DNA of 8,346 bases from positions 1 through 8,346 of the forward strand of contig DAOUWX010000071.1 in the NCBI GenBank assembly GCA_030666935.1, written 5' to 3'. Below, one piece after another: positions 1 through 6,217 of this stretch. Source of the DNA: Atribacterota bacterium. Its GTDB lineage: Bacteria > Atribacterota > Phoenicimicrobiia > Phoenicimicrobiales > Phoenicimicrobiaceae. Each line of letters starts with the position of its first letter. The first letter of the stretch is position 1. The notes below the pieces were generated by a model, which searched no databases, was not told the origin of the DNA, and saw nothing but the letters and a program-made list of their open reading frames with translations. The translations under genes were made by a program, and so were the position numbers.

Positions 1-27
1 CCTTCGGGATTTACTTCAAGAAACTTC

Positions 28-49
28 GGATCATCCGCACGCGTTATCA
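28..49 (+). other. Right end of a truncated integron attC-like site
   Basis: The window opens inside GC-richer DNA that ends in an attC-type R' box, GTTATCA (43-49), with predicted crossover between G43 and T44. The preceding bases (ATCCGCacGC, then GTTATCA) match the better-preserved end at 291-307 (ATCCGCggC, then GTTGTAC). The left half of this site is outside the window or degraded, so it is called by analogy with the next two sites. Confidence 0.5.
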
Positions 50-117
50 AAAATGTCGTTCGTACACTCCGTCCCGCGGACGCGGGATTCCGTTACCTCT
101 CTCCATTTTTGATAACG
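42..117. repeat. Perfect 14-bp inverted repeat around a GC palindrome
   Basis: CGTTATCAAAAATG (42-55) is perfectly inverted as CATTTTTGATAACG (104-117). The 48-base centre contains CCCGCGGACGCGGG (73-86), itself nearly self-complementary. The outer arms contain the cassette's own core sequence, TTATCA/TGATAA. The pairing extends past the core boxes by the run AAAATG, which attC logic alone does not require. Confidence 0.8.
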
Positions 118-301
118 CCACGGATAGGCTGGTCCTATTACTGCTACTTACGACACATCTGATAACAACGGATAAGCGGCTCACCACATTATTGCGAAAA
201 GTAGGCTCGGCCCAAACCCTGTCTCAGGTCTTTAGGAAGTTCAAAAGCTTCGCTTTCGCCCTTCTTTCAGCCCTTCGTCAGGGCTTCGCCTATCCGCGGC
301 G
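44..301 (+). mobile_element. Gene-less integron cassette (predicted)
   Basis: This interval lies between two predicted crossover points, G43^T44 and G301^T302. Its first bases, TTATCA, are the exact partner of the R'' box TGATAAC at 110-116, so circularising the unit would rebuild a complete attC with R''/R' pairing. It is clearly GC-richer than the flanking genes. The only open frame from the ATG near its start (53-112, 19 codons plus stop) lies within an inverted repeat and resembles no protein known to me. The rest is hairpin-rich attC sequence: AGCCCT/AGGGCT pairs at 269-285 and CCCGC/GCGGG at 73-86. Integron cassettes without genes are known; whether this one makes an RNA or is a degraded remnant cannot be decided here. 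Confidence 0.6.
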
Positions 302-307
302 TTGTAC
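110..307 (+). other. Long attC-like recombination site with a doubled left arm
   Basis: The boxes run in canonical order: R'' TGATAAC (110-116), spacer GCCAC, L'' GGATAGGC (122-129), a long middle, L' GCCTATCC (288-295), spacer GCGGC, R' GTTGTAC (301-307). L''/L' are an exact 8-bp reverse complement and both spacers are 5 bases. R' differs from R'' as expected, because its TTGTAC belongs to the next cassette. A second copy of the left arm, TGATAAC (160-166), AAC, GGATAAGC (170-177), sits 50 bases inside and would pair with L' at one mismatch less. The outer site is 198 bp and the inner 148 bp, both long for attC. It may be two merged sites or one with a large variable loop. Confidence 0.65.
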
Positions 308-334
308 GAAATTGTGTTAATTTTTAATCAATAT

Positions 335-1015
335 ATGAAAGATATTTTTTTAGTTTTCGGTTATGGAATACCGAAGAATATAATAAAAGACGAAAATTAT
401 AATTTTTATTTAAAAATGGTTTTTAACCGTATTTACGATATTCTTATAAAGAATAAAAACATAAAACCTTTAATACTTTGCAGTGGTGGTAAAACAGATA
501 TGTTTAAGCCCTATAAAAGAACCGAAGGAGAAGAGATGGTTAAATTATTTAAACATATTACCAAAAAACCATTTTTAAAAGAGATAACTCGAAATTGGCT
601 TTTTATTCCAGAGAAAAAATCACTTTCTACTCTGGAAAACTTTTTAAATTGCTTGCAATTGATTAAAAATCGAAACATCAAAAAAGCCAATTTCTACATT
701 TTCTGTGAACAAACGCGTGAGAAGCGTATCAAAGTTCTTGCTAAAAAGATACTTAATAAAAATTATAATTTTCTGGTTATGCCGATAGACTTTGATGTTT
801 CAGCAAACAGATATCTGTCACCTGAATTTATTACCAAAAAAGAAAAATATGAACTTGAACACTCTTTATGGGCATTAAAGGGTCCCGAAAACTTAAAAAA
901 ACATCATAAAGTTTTTGCAGAAAAAATCGACTACTTACGAAAAGCCGGATCAAAAATGCATGTCGAGGCTGTAAAAAAATGGTGGGAGCAAAAATTTAAG
1001 GAATTAAAAAATTAG
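335..1015 (+). CDS. DUF218 (YdcF/SanA/ElyC-like) domain protein
   Basis: The 226-aa product matches the DUF218 family (PF02698) pattern. It has a hydrophobic first strand (residues 3-10, KDIFLVFGYG region), a strand ending in SGG (LILCSGG, 45-52), an acidic helix start TEGEEM (63-68), and the late signature E-KKS-ST-EN (93-102), the usual E-x-S-x-x-T-x-E-N motif. No signal peptide or membrane helix is visible, so unlike SanA and ElyC it should be cytoplasmic. The family includes envelope-related proteins and YdcF-like proteins with nucleotide-type ligands, but its reaction is not settled. After about residue 155 the sequence is basic and helical (KKWWEQKFKELK at the end) and I do not recognise it. 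The ATG at 335 is chosen over an in-frame TTG at 302, which is part of the recombination core. There is no clear ribosome binding site. It is the single gene of a predicted cassette and may rely on outside transcription. Confidence 0.8.
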   Translation: MKDIFLVFGYGIPKNIIKDENYNFYLKMVFNRIYDILIKNKNIKPLILCSGGKTDMFKPYKRTEGEEMVKLFKHITKKPFLKEITRNWLFIPEKKSLSTLENFLNCLQLIKNRNIKKANFYIFCEQTREKRIKVLAKKILNKNYNFLVMPIDFDVSANRYLSPEFITKKEKYELEHSLWALKGPENLKKHHKVFAEKIDYLRKAGSKMHVEAVKKWWEQKFKELKN

Positions 1016-1025
1016 CACAACTCAA

Positions 1026-1056
1026 GCCGCGCTACGCTCTCGGCCTGCTTTTTATT
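1026..1056 (+). terminator. Weak intrinsic terminator candidate after the DUF218 gene
   Basis: GCCG (1026-1029) pairs with CGGC (1041-1044), with an inner GC/GC pair possible, and TTTTTATT (1049-1056) follows after four bases. The stem is short and the U-tract offset, so this is tentative. It lies between the stop codon and the attC. Confidence 0.35.
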
Positions 1057-1088
1057 AAATTATTTATAATGTAGGCAGACCTCGGGTC

Positions 1089-1149
1089 GTACAACATCGA
1101 GTATACGGAAAATCGCTCGGCTCGTGATCGTATACTGCGGCCGTTATTT
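1089..1149 (+). other. attC recombination site, 61 bp
   Basis: All four boxes are visible: R'' GTACAAC (1089-1095), spacer ATCG/A, L'' GTATACG (1101-1107), a 21-base loop region, L' CGTATAC (1129-1135), spacer, R' GTTATTT (1143-1149). L''/L' pair perfectly, and one more A-T pair (1100/1136) extends the stem to 8 bp. Inside, ATCGC/GTGAT can form a further imperfect stem. Total length, box order and the terminal GTT fit the known attC range and architecture. R' does not match R'', as expected when the last six bases belong to the downstream DNA. No R'' partner AAATAAC in an attC context is seen downstream, so this may be the right end of the array. Confidence 0.75.
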
Positions 1150-1159
1150 GTGGTATTAT
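1131..1159 (+). promoter_or_regulatory. Extended -10 promoter candidate at the array edge
   Basis: TGG then TATTAT (1151-1159) forms an extended -10 element. At 17-base spacing the -35 position is TATACT (1131-1136), inside the attC L' box and only 3/6 to consensus, so the TG motif would have to carry recognition. It would leave an untranslated leader of about 130 bases before the gene at 1299. That AT-rich leader (1160-1298) shows no gene and no clear riboswitch. Confidence 0.4.
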
Positions 1160-1298
1160 TAAGATAATGAATTAGGGGGTTTATGTTTTAAAAACCAACT
1201 AAATAAGATAATATTCTGGTTAATTAAAAAAAGTTAACATTTTTAGAAACTAGCAAAATATTTATAAAAGATGTTTTTGTTTATTTATATAAAAAAAT

Positions 1299-3581
1299 AT
1301 GTATAAAAAAATTATTTTTTTCATAGCAACTATAGGATTAGTAACAGGCTTAATATCTCCAATTATACAACCAGTTTATGCTTCTTCTTCTGTCACAATA
1401 GTTGAGGGGGGGCTTAGTTTGGATACACTAATAAATGATATAGAATATGAGGCAAAGAGCGTATGTGATAGTCAAGGTGGTTATTTAAAGATAAGTGTTC
1501 CATCGAATAAGTTTCGTTTTGAAATCGATGAATATAGTGGCCAAGTGGCTGGTTTAGGTAAGTTAGTAATTTCTTTTGATCAAAAATGTCCTGGGGAGGC
1601 GGCAGCTAAGTTGATAAAAAAGACTGGAAATATTTCTGCTAGTATTGTTTTTTCGGGAATCAAAAGAGGTGATAGTATAAAAGGTACCTATGATTTAAAT
1701 TTGAGCATACCGGCTTTGGTTACTTTTAATACAAGTCTACGCGGTCAACCATGGGAAGCTCAAATATCTCGCAATGAGCTATTTGGTTCGTTTAGGGTAA
1801 GTATAGATAAATTTAATTTTGTTTCTAATTTTTATTTTAACTTACCGTTAAAACAGGGTCAAAGTAAATTCATCTCTGGTACTTCAGTTGATCAAGCTAA
1901 ATTTAAACTAGATTTATCTACTGCTTTATCCAGTGTAGGATCGAGTGATTTTTATGTACGTGAAAAAGGAGTAGCTAAACTAGATCAAATTCGGTCTGGT
2001 TTACCCTTTGATGCAAAACCGTTTAAAGACATAGATCCTCTGCCAGAAGTAAACGCCCTTCTAGATTTATTTGAGGGATATATTGGTTGTGTTCAAAAAA
2101 ATGTAGACGCAAGCACTATAGGAAACAAGCAATGGGAAAAATGTCTATATACTGCTGGAGATATCTTGAATAGAACAGAACTTTATGTAAAAGAGGTTAA
2201 ACCAATTTCGGCTTCAGCACAGTTTTATATTATTTTAGCGCAGTCGTGGGATAAAATGAGGTATTACTCACAGTTTGCTCCTGCGAAAGTAAAATTTGAT
2301 AAGGTAGAAAATTGTAATCGTTCTAAACAAATGGCTTACAAAGCTGGTCGTCTTGATTATACCAATAAAGCTGTAGGAGATATGCTGAATAAGCTTAATG
2401 ACAAGATGGGGTGTGAAGGCATGCCTTTGTTTGGTATAAACAGTGAACAAATAGCTAAAGATCGTCAAAAGGCTATTGATGAGGCTATGAAAAAGATTTT
2501 GGAGATTCAGGCCGATGAGGCAGCAAAAAAACAACAGGAATTTAATGATAAATTGGAAAAGGCTATTGAAGAAATAGAGGAAATCAGCGAAGAGAAAGCT
2601 GAAGAAAATACTGAAGAAGCAGTAGAAGAAAACAGTAAGATATTCGATGATAATTTTTTAACATTTTTGGATTTTATATCAAAAAAATCAAATAATTTGC
2701 CAGCAAAGGAAAAAGAAAAAATCCAAGAAAATATTGAAGATTCTAAAAAATTAAGAGAAGAATTAAAGAACACTAAAGATGAACAAAAGAGAAAAGAAGC
2801 AGAGAGAAAATTAAAAGAAAATATGAGAGCAATGGAAGAGGCAAATAAAGAGTTGGCTGAAAAAGCAAAAGCTGATGCTGACGCTATTAATATGGCAAAA
2901 TCCGTTCAGAATGATTTGAGTAATCTAAAGACCATGGCAGATTTAATGGAATGGATGAATAAACAAAAATATTTTAAGAATTTTGATGAATTTATTGCTT
3001 GGTCTAAAACAGGGAGAGGTCTGGAAGATGTGTTTGGCGGAGAATATGGTAAGTTTGATGCTTTTTCGGATGCAGCTGGTATGTTAGCAAGCTATCTTGA
3101 AAATAGAGAAAAATATTCACATGAAGATGCGGCTCTGAAAAGTTTTATGGATGGAACAGGAATGATGCTCTTAAATAAGTTGCCAATTATCCAAGCAGCT
3201 GAGTTGGTGGCTAAAGGGCCTGCTACACTCGGTAATTCATTATTAGATATGGCCGGAGTTAATCAGGATAGCGAATTGCGTTTGGCTCTTAAAGTTTGGG
3301 CGGATACTTTTTCTGTATCAAATGCCTTGAACGAAGTAACAGCTCAAGCCACCAGTGGTAATTGGACTGATTGGAGCAGGGCTATGGGGCATGGTTGGAC
3401 TAAGGTTGGTGAAGCTGAGGGGGTTGTCGCTACAACTGGCGCTGTTGTAAATGCTGTTACTTCCAATGTAGCTGGAACAGTTGTGGGCGCAGCCAAGGGC
3501 ATCAGAGATGTATTTTTTTATACTGGCACTGGTTTCGGAGCTGCTAGTGGTTGGCTTGTCGGCAGGTTTACTGATTGGTAA
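1299..3581 (+). CDS. Large secreted protein, six cysteines and charged helical centre
   Basis: I do not recognise the family of this 760-aa protein. Residues 1-28 are a signal peptide (YKK, hydrophobic core, likely cleavage after VYA). Residues 30-230 look beta-rich. Six cysteines, C56, C97, C264, C282, C339 and C372, all lie in the first half and are even in number, which suits disulfides outside the cell. Residues about 385-535 are very rich in Glu, Lys and Ala with few prolines and should be long helix or coiled coil; the acidic peak is near 424-445. Residues about 545-700 look like helical globular sequence with several Trp (W551, W568, W667, W689, W692, W700). The end (704-757) is glycine- and alanine-rich and hydrophobic (GAVVNAV, GTVVGAAKG, GFGAASGWLVG), perhaps membrane-inserting. 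The ATG at 1299 is chosen because it gives the signal peptide directly; there is no Shine-Dalgarno. First gene of a four-gene exported set, 39 bases before the RDD gene. Confidence 0.8.
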   Translation: MYKKIIFFIATIGLVTGLISPIIQPVYASSSVTIVEGGLSLDTLINDIEYEAKSVCDSQGGYLKISVPSNKFRFEIDEYSGQVAGLGKLVISFDQKCPGEAAAKLIKKTGNISASIVFSGIKRGDSIKGTYDLNLSIPALVTFNTSLRGQPWEAQISRNELFGSFRVSIDKFNFVSNFYFNLPLKQGQSKFISGTSVDQAKFKLDLSTALSSVGSSDFYVREKGVAKLDQIRSGLPFDAKPFKDIDPLPEVNALLDLFEGYIGCVQKNVDASTIGNKQWEKCLYTAGDILNRTELYVKEVKPISASAQFYIILAQSWDKMRYYSQFAPAKVKFDKVENCNRSKQMAYKAGRLDYTNKAVGDMLNKLNDKMGCEGMPLFGINSEQIAKDRQKAIDEAMKKILEIQADEAAKKQQEFNDKLEKAIEEIEEISEEKAEENTEEAVEENSKIFDDNFLTFLDFISKKSNNLPAKEKEKIQENIEDSKKLREELKNTKDEQKRKEAERKLKENMRAMEEANKELAEKAKADADAINMAKSVQNDLSNLKTMADLMEWMNKQKYFKNFDEFIAWSKTGRGLEDVFGGEYGKFDAFSDAAGMLASYLENREKYSHEDAALKSFMDGTGMMLLNKLPIIQAAELVAKGPATLGNSLLDMAGVNQDSELRLALKVWADTFSVSNALNEVTAQATSGNWTDWSRAMGHGWTKVGEAEGVVATTGAVVNAVTSNVAGTVVGAAKGIRDVFFYTGTGFGAASGWLVGRFTDW

Positions 3582-3620
3582 TAATAATTTAATTTAAATA
3601 AATAAAATTAATTTTACAAT

Positions 3621-4589
3621 ATGTTTACAATGATAGTTGCAATGCAGTTAACTACCTCAATATTTTTTGCTATCATTTGGGGAATTATAGCGTTGTTAAT
3701 TAGATTAAGAGCTAAGAAAAAACAAGGACAACCAGCTGGAATTTGGTCTAGGTTTGTTTGTTTGGGTTTTGATCTTGCTGTCATATATATATTATTTAGT
3801 GTATTGGCTTATCGTGGGAGTTTAGATAATGCTACCAGCTTAACATCGTTGATATTTTTTGGATATTTCTTTTTCTTTTGGCTATTTTTTTCCAGCACTC
3901 CCGGTAAAATGATAGCGGGCATGAAGATTGTACAGAAAGATGGACGTAAATCTTTACGTGTTGGACAGGTCGCATTAAGATTATTAGGTTATGTTTTATT
4001 GATTATTGGTTGGTTATTTGCTTTAAGGAAGCCAAAAAGGGCTTTACATGATCGTTTTGCTGGAACTAAAGTGGTTTATAATAATGAAAAAATTAATGAA
4101 CGAGATAAAAAGGATAAAATACTATTACTGGTTTCTTTAGGTATCTTCGTTGTATTGTTTGTTAGCTATTTTATGCATGGACTAGGAGAAGTAACCAATA
4201 AATACAAGGAAACTAAAAATCTTAAATTAGTTGATATTAACAGAGATGGTGTTTCTGATATACTTATGTTTGACTTAGATGAAAATGGTAAATATGAAAT
4301 GGTTAAGTATGATGTTGATTATGATGGAATTGTGGACAGGGTACTGTATGATCTAAATAATGATGAACGAACAGACGCAGTGGACTTGAATAACGATGGT
4401 CGGATTGACGGTTATGATTTTAATAGTGATTCTAAAATAGACGAAAAAGTATTCAAAGGCTATAAATATATATATTTATGGAAGATTTGGTCTGCCTTGC
4501 TTGGTTTAAGTCTATTAACTGTGTTAGCTATAGCTGGAATTTTAGAAAGAAAAAATAATAAAACGGTTATTAATAAAGTAATTAAATAG
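3621..4589 (+). CDS. RDD-family membrane protein with six Ca-loop-like repeats
   Basis: This 322-aa protein joins two parts. An N-terminal helix (about 6-28) precedes an RDD domain (PF06271; residues 40-153), recognised by R44 and D51 in the first helix, the TPGKMIAGMKIV segment (93-104) and the closing RALHDRFAGTKVV (140-152, with D144). The RDD role is generally unknown; some members have been linked to ion exchange. A further helix (about 167-185) leads to an acidic region (205-274) of six loops spaced 13, 13, 13, 11 and 11 residues: DINRDGVSD, DLDENGKYE, DVDYDGIVD, DLNNDERTD, DLNNDGRID and DFNSDSKID. A last membrane helix (about 284-306) and a basic tail end the protein. The loops sit between two helices, probably on the outer face, but topology is inferred. 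The ATG at 3621 lacks a Shine-Dalgarno. The next gene starts 4 bases after its stop. Confidence 0.85.
   Translation: MFTMIVAMQLTTSIFFAIIWGIIALLIRLRAKKKQGQPAGIWSRFVCLGFDLAVIYILFSVLAYRGSLDNATSLTSLIFFGYFFFFWLFFSSTPGKMIAGMKIVQKDGRKSLRVGQVALRLLGYVLLIIGWLFALRKPKRALHDRFAGTKVVYNNEKINERDKKDKILLLVSLGIFVVLFVSYFMHGLGEVTNKYKETKNLKLVDINRDGVSDILMFDLDENGKYEMVKYDVDYDGIVDRVLYDLNNDERTDAVDLNNDGRIDGYDFNSDSKIDEKVFKGYKYIYLWKIWSALLGLSLLTVLAIAGILERKNNKTVINKVIK
4233..4442 (+). repeat. Six tandem DxNxDGxxD-type coding repeats
   Basis: Within the RDD gene, aspartates starting each loop fall at residues 205, 218, 231, 244, 255 and 266. The pattern D-x-N/D-x-D/N-G-x-x-D resembles EF-hand, dockerin or thrombospondin type 3 calcium loops. 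There is no room for full EF-hand helices between them, so a compact beta or wire-like Ca-bound array is more likely than true EF-hands. Loops 4 and 6 lack the usual glycine. Confidence 0.75.
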
Positions 4590-4593
4590 TCAT

Positions 4594-5220
4594 ATGTTTA
4601 AATTTACTAACTTTGCAATTTTAATAGTAGCGTTTGGGGTTTTATTTATGGTTGGTTGTGGTAACAAATTAACAACCAATATTGATAAAAGTGATAAAAA
4701 TGGAATTTCCACAAATACTGCCAACACATCTACTAAAGATAATGTAAATAAAGACCAGAATATAAAAACTACTATAGCTAAGCAAGCACCCGCTACCATT
4801 AAGCCAGTGACACAGAAAGCATATACTGCTTATGGAAATTTTGATGATGCTTGGGTTAGGACTTCGTTGGGTTCTGTACTGACTGAAGGAGATGATATTA
4901 AAAATTTAACTCAAAGTTTAGTTTTTAATATATCTGCAGATAATAATGTAACAGGGAATGGCAGTTTAGTTGTGGATTCCCTTAATGGGAAAACAGCTTC
5001 TATGACGTTTGTGTTTTCTGGTAAGGTTCAAGACGATAAATTTGGTAGTCATCTAGAAATTATATCCAAAGATTATATAACGGATACAAAAAAGGTTACT
5101 TTTGAAGAAACTATCTATGGAGGATGGTATGCAGAAAAAATAGGTGATAAGATTGATGGCTATCTGTATAATACTGAAACCAAAAATAAAATATTCCCTT
5201 TTGTTCTCACCATTAAGTAG
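4594..5220 (+). CDS. Lipoprotein of unknown function, 208 aa
   Basis: Residues 1-22 are a lipoprotein signal peptide ending in the lipobox LFMVGC, with C22 as the lipidated residue, so the protein should be anchored on the outer face of the cytoplasmic membrane. A flexible linker rich in Asn, Thr, Lys and Ser (about 23-72) follows. The remainder (75-208) alternates polar and hydrophobic residues like a beta sandwich or barrel (QSLVFNISADNNVTGNGSLVVDS; SMTFVFSGKV; LEIISKDY), and aromatic residues (FDDAW, YGGWY) stand out. No cysteine other than those in the lipobox region is present. I do not recognise the domain; the strand pattern loosely recalls small exported ligand-binding or transferrin-binding-like barrels, but this is not a family call. 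It starts 4 bases after the RDD stop, so translation is probably coupled. Confidence 0.8.
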   Translation: MFKFTNFAILIVAFGVLFMVGCGNKLTTNIDKSDKNGISTNTANTSTKDNVNKDQNIKTTIAKQAPATIKPVTQKAYTAYGNFDDAWVRTSLGSVLTEGDDIKNLTQSLVFNISADNNVTGNGSLVVDSLNGKTASMTFVFSGKVQDDKFGSHLEIISKDYITDTKKVTFEETIYGGWYAEKIGDKIDGYLYNTETKNKIFPFVLTIK

Positions 5221-5254
5221 ATATATATTTATAATATTAATTTTTAATTATCAT

Positions 5255-5971
5255 ATGAAATTAAAACAAATACTTTTATTAACCGCTTGTTTTTTGTTTA
5301 TATTTATAATTTCAGGCTGTGGGCAAAAAAATGGAATTAACAATACAAAAAATAATCAAAGTAGCCAGACGTCAACTAAAAAAACTCAAGAAGCAATACC
5401 AGATACCGAAGTAATAACCCAATCAGCTCAGACAGTAAATCAAGAAAATCAAATTCCAAAGTCCAAAACGTTTGCTGAACTTAAAGAAGAAATACAGCCA
5501 AGTAAGTATTTAACTTTTTCCAGTAGTATTTACGGGTATAGCTTTATTTATCCTGACAACTGGACTAAAATTCCAGCCACTAAACAAATACCAATCAATA
5601 TAGTAGCTCCGACAGGTGGGGCAAATATGAATTTTGCCTGTGCTGATTATACTAAAATAGATGGTTATGAAAAAATGGCTGCAGAAGTGAATGATATAGC
5701 AATTCTAGTAGTAAAAATGGATCCTCAATTAGAAAGTTCAATGAAAGGTTATCAAAGAATTTCCCGAACGATAATAACACAAAATGGCGTTAAAGTCGCT
5801 AAAACATACTTTAAAACTTTGGTAGGCAATGATGTGCCAGCGAAAGTAATGCAAACTTCTATGGTAAAAGATGGTATTGAATGTACAATTACATATTTGG
5901 CAGAAGAGAAAGTTTATGATTTATATCAGGATATAGCAGAAAGATCGTCGGCTAGTTTAACTGCCAAATAA
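5255..5971 (+). CDS. Lipoprotein with a PsbP-like domain, 238 aa
   Basis: Starting at the ATG at 5255, the protein opens with a lipoprotein signal peptide and lipobox FIISGC (C22). A longer in-frame extension back to 5144 overlaps the previous gene and would bury the signal, so it is rejected. A Ser/Thr/Asn/Gln-rich linker covers about 25-70. From residue 88 the sequence has the opening SSSIYGYSFIYPDNWTKI (89-106), typical of PsbP-like and related exported domains in which a YGFSFxYPxxW strand starts the fold. C129 and C210 could pair. The end (212-232) is a strand followed by a helix, as in that fold. Function is unknown; in bacteria such domains appear on many lipoproteins. It follows the first lipoprotein by 34 bases and shares its TCAT-ATG start context. 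It is the last gene before a strong terminator. Confidence 0.8.
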   Translation: MKLKQILLLTACFLFIFIISGCGQKNGINNTKNNQSSQTSTKKTQEAIPDTEVITQSAQTVNQENQIPKSKTFAELKEEIQPSKYLTFSSSIYGYSFIYPDNWTKIPATKQIPINIVAPTGGANMNFACADYTKIDGYEKMAAEVNDIAILVVKMDPQLESSMKGYQRISRTIITQNGVKVAKTYFKTLVGNDVPAKVMQTSMVKDGIECTITYLAEEKVYDLYQDIAERSSASLTAK

Positions 5972-6105
5972 TAATTGATAACATTATGAAAAATGAAATC
6001 AATCTACCAAGAAGATAGGTTACTTTTCTGATCAAGTTTAAAGAAATACCTTTAATACAAATTCACTAAAACAGAGTTTTTTAAATTAGTCTCTTCCTTT
6101 TTTTG

Positions 6106-6133
6106 CGGGACAAGCTATTTTGTCCCGTTTTTT
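6106..6133 (+). terminator. Strong intrinsic terminator of the exported-protein operon
   Basis: CGGGACAA (6106-6113) and TTGTCCCG (6120-6127) form a perfect 8-bp stem with a six-base loop, followed at once by TTTTTT (6128-6133). It lies 134 bases after the last lipoprotein gene. The bases in between (5972-6105) hold no gene I can support. A T-run also precedes the stem, but the weaker A-run on the other side makes rightward termination the main role. Confidence 0.9.
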
Positions 6134-6160
6134 CCTAAAATTATTTTAAAATTCAAAAAG

Positions 6161-6166
6161 TATAAT
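6161..6166 (+). promoter_or_regulatory. -10 box candidate for the zinc-ribbon gene set
   Basis: A perfect TATAAT lies 51 bases before the ATG at 6218 and just after the upstream terminator, where a new promoter is expected. No convincing -35 hexamer is visible at 16-18 bases, and such words are common in AT-rich DNA. Confidence 0.4.
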
Positions 6167-6217
6167 AATAGCTAAAAATCAATTTAATTTATAAATTTTA
6201 TTTTTAACAAAATAAGT

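Larger units (their letters stand above)
302..1143 (+). mobile_element. Integron gene cassette carrying a DUF218 gene (predicted)
   Basis: The unit lies between crossover points G301^T302 and G1143^T1144. Its first six bases, TTGTAC, with the G joined on circularisation, give GTTGTAC, the exact reverse complement of the R'' box GTACAAC at 1089-1095. That start-to-end match across about 790 bases is hard to explain except by site-specific cassette recombination. The layout is typical of a cassette: one gene, same direction as the sites, start codon 33 bases from the left boundary, attC just after the stop. No integrase gene is in the window; if present it would be expected to the left, otherwise this is an integrase-less attC cluster. 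Confidence 0.75.

Noticed and set aside
53..112. Nineteen-codon open frame inside the gene-less cassette
   Set aside because: Both ends lie in the inverted repeat, the centre is a GC palindrome, and there is no Shine-Dalgarno; more likely structural DNA than a gene.
302..334. TTG start for the DUF218 gene
   Set aside because: The TTG is part of the attC crossover core; the ATG at 335 begins directly at the domain's first strand.
1184..1192. GGGGG followed by ATG TTT TAA, a possible minimal leader ORF
   Set aside because: Two codons with a poor match to a ribosome binding site; too short to support without expression data.
2268..2773. Two overlapping open frames on the minus strand
   Set aside because: They lie antisense to the secreted-protein gene, have low-complexity Ser/Phe-rich translations produced by the Glu/Lys-rich region, and have no initiation signals.
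4590..4799. Minus-strand open frame of 69 codons
   Set aside because: It is the antisense of the lipoprotein signal peptide and linker, and its hydrophobic look is a mirror of that signal sequence.
5144..5254. Longer start for the second lipoprotein
   Set aside because: It would overlap the previous gene and put 37 residues before a perfect lipoprotein signal peptide.
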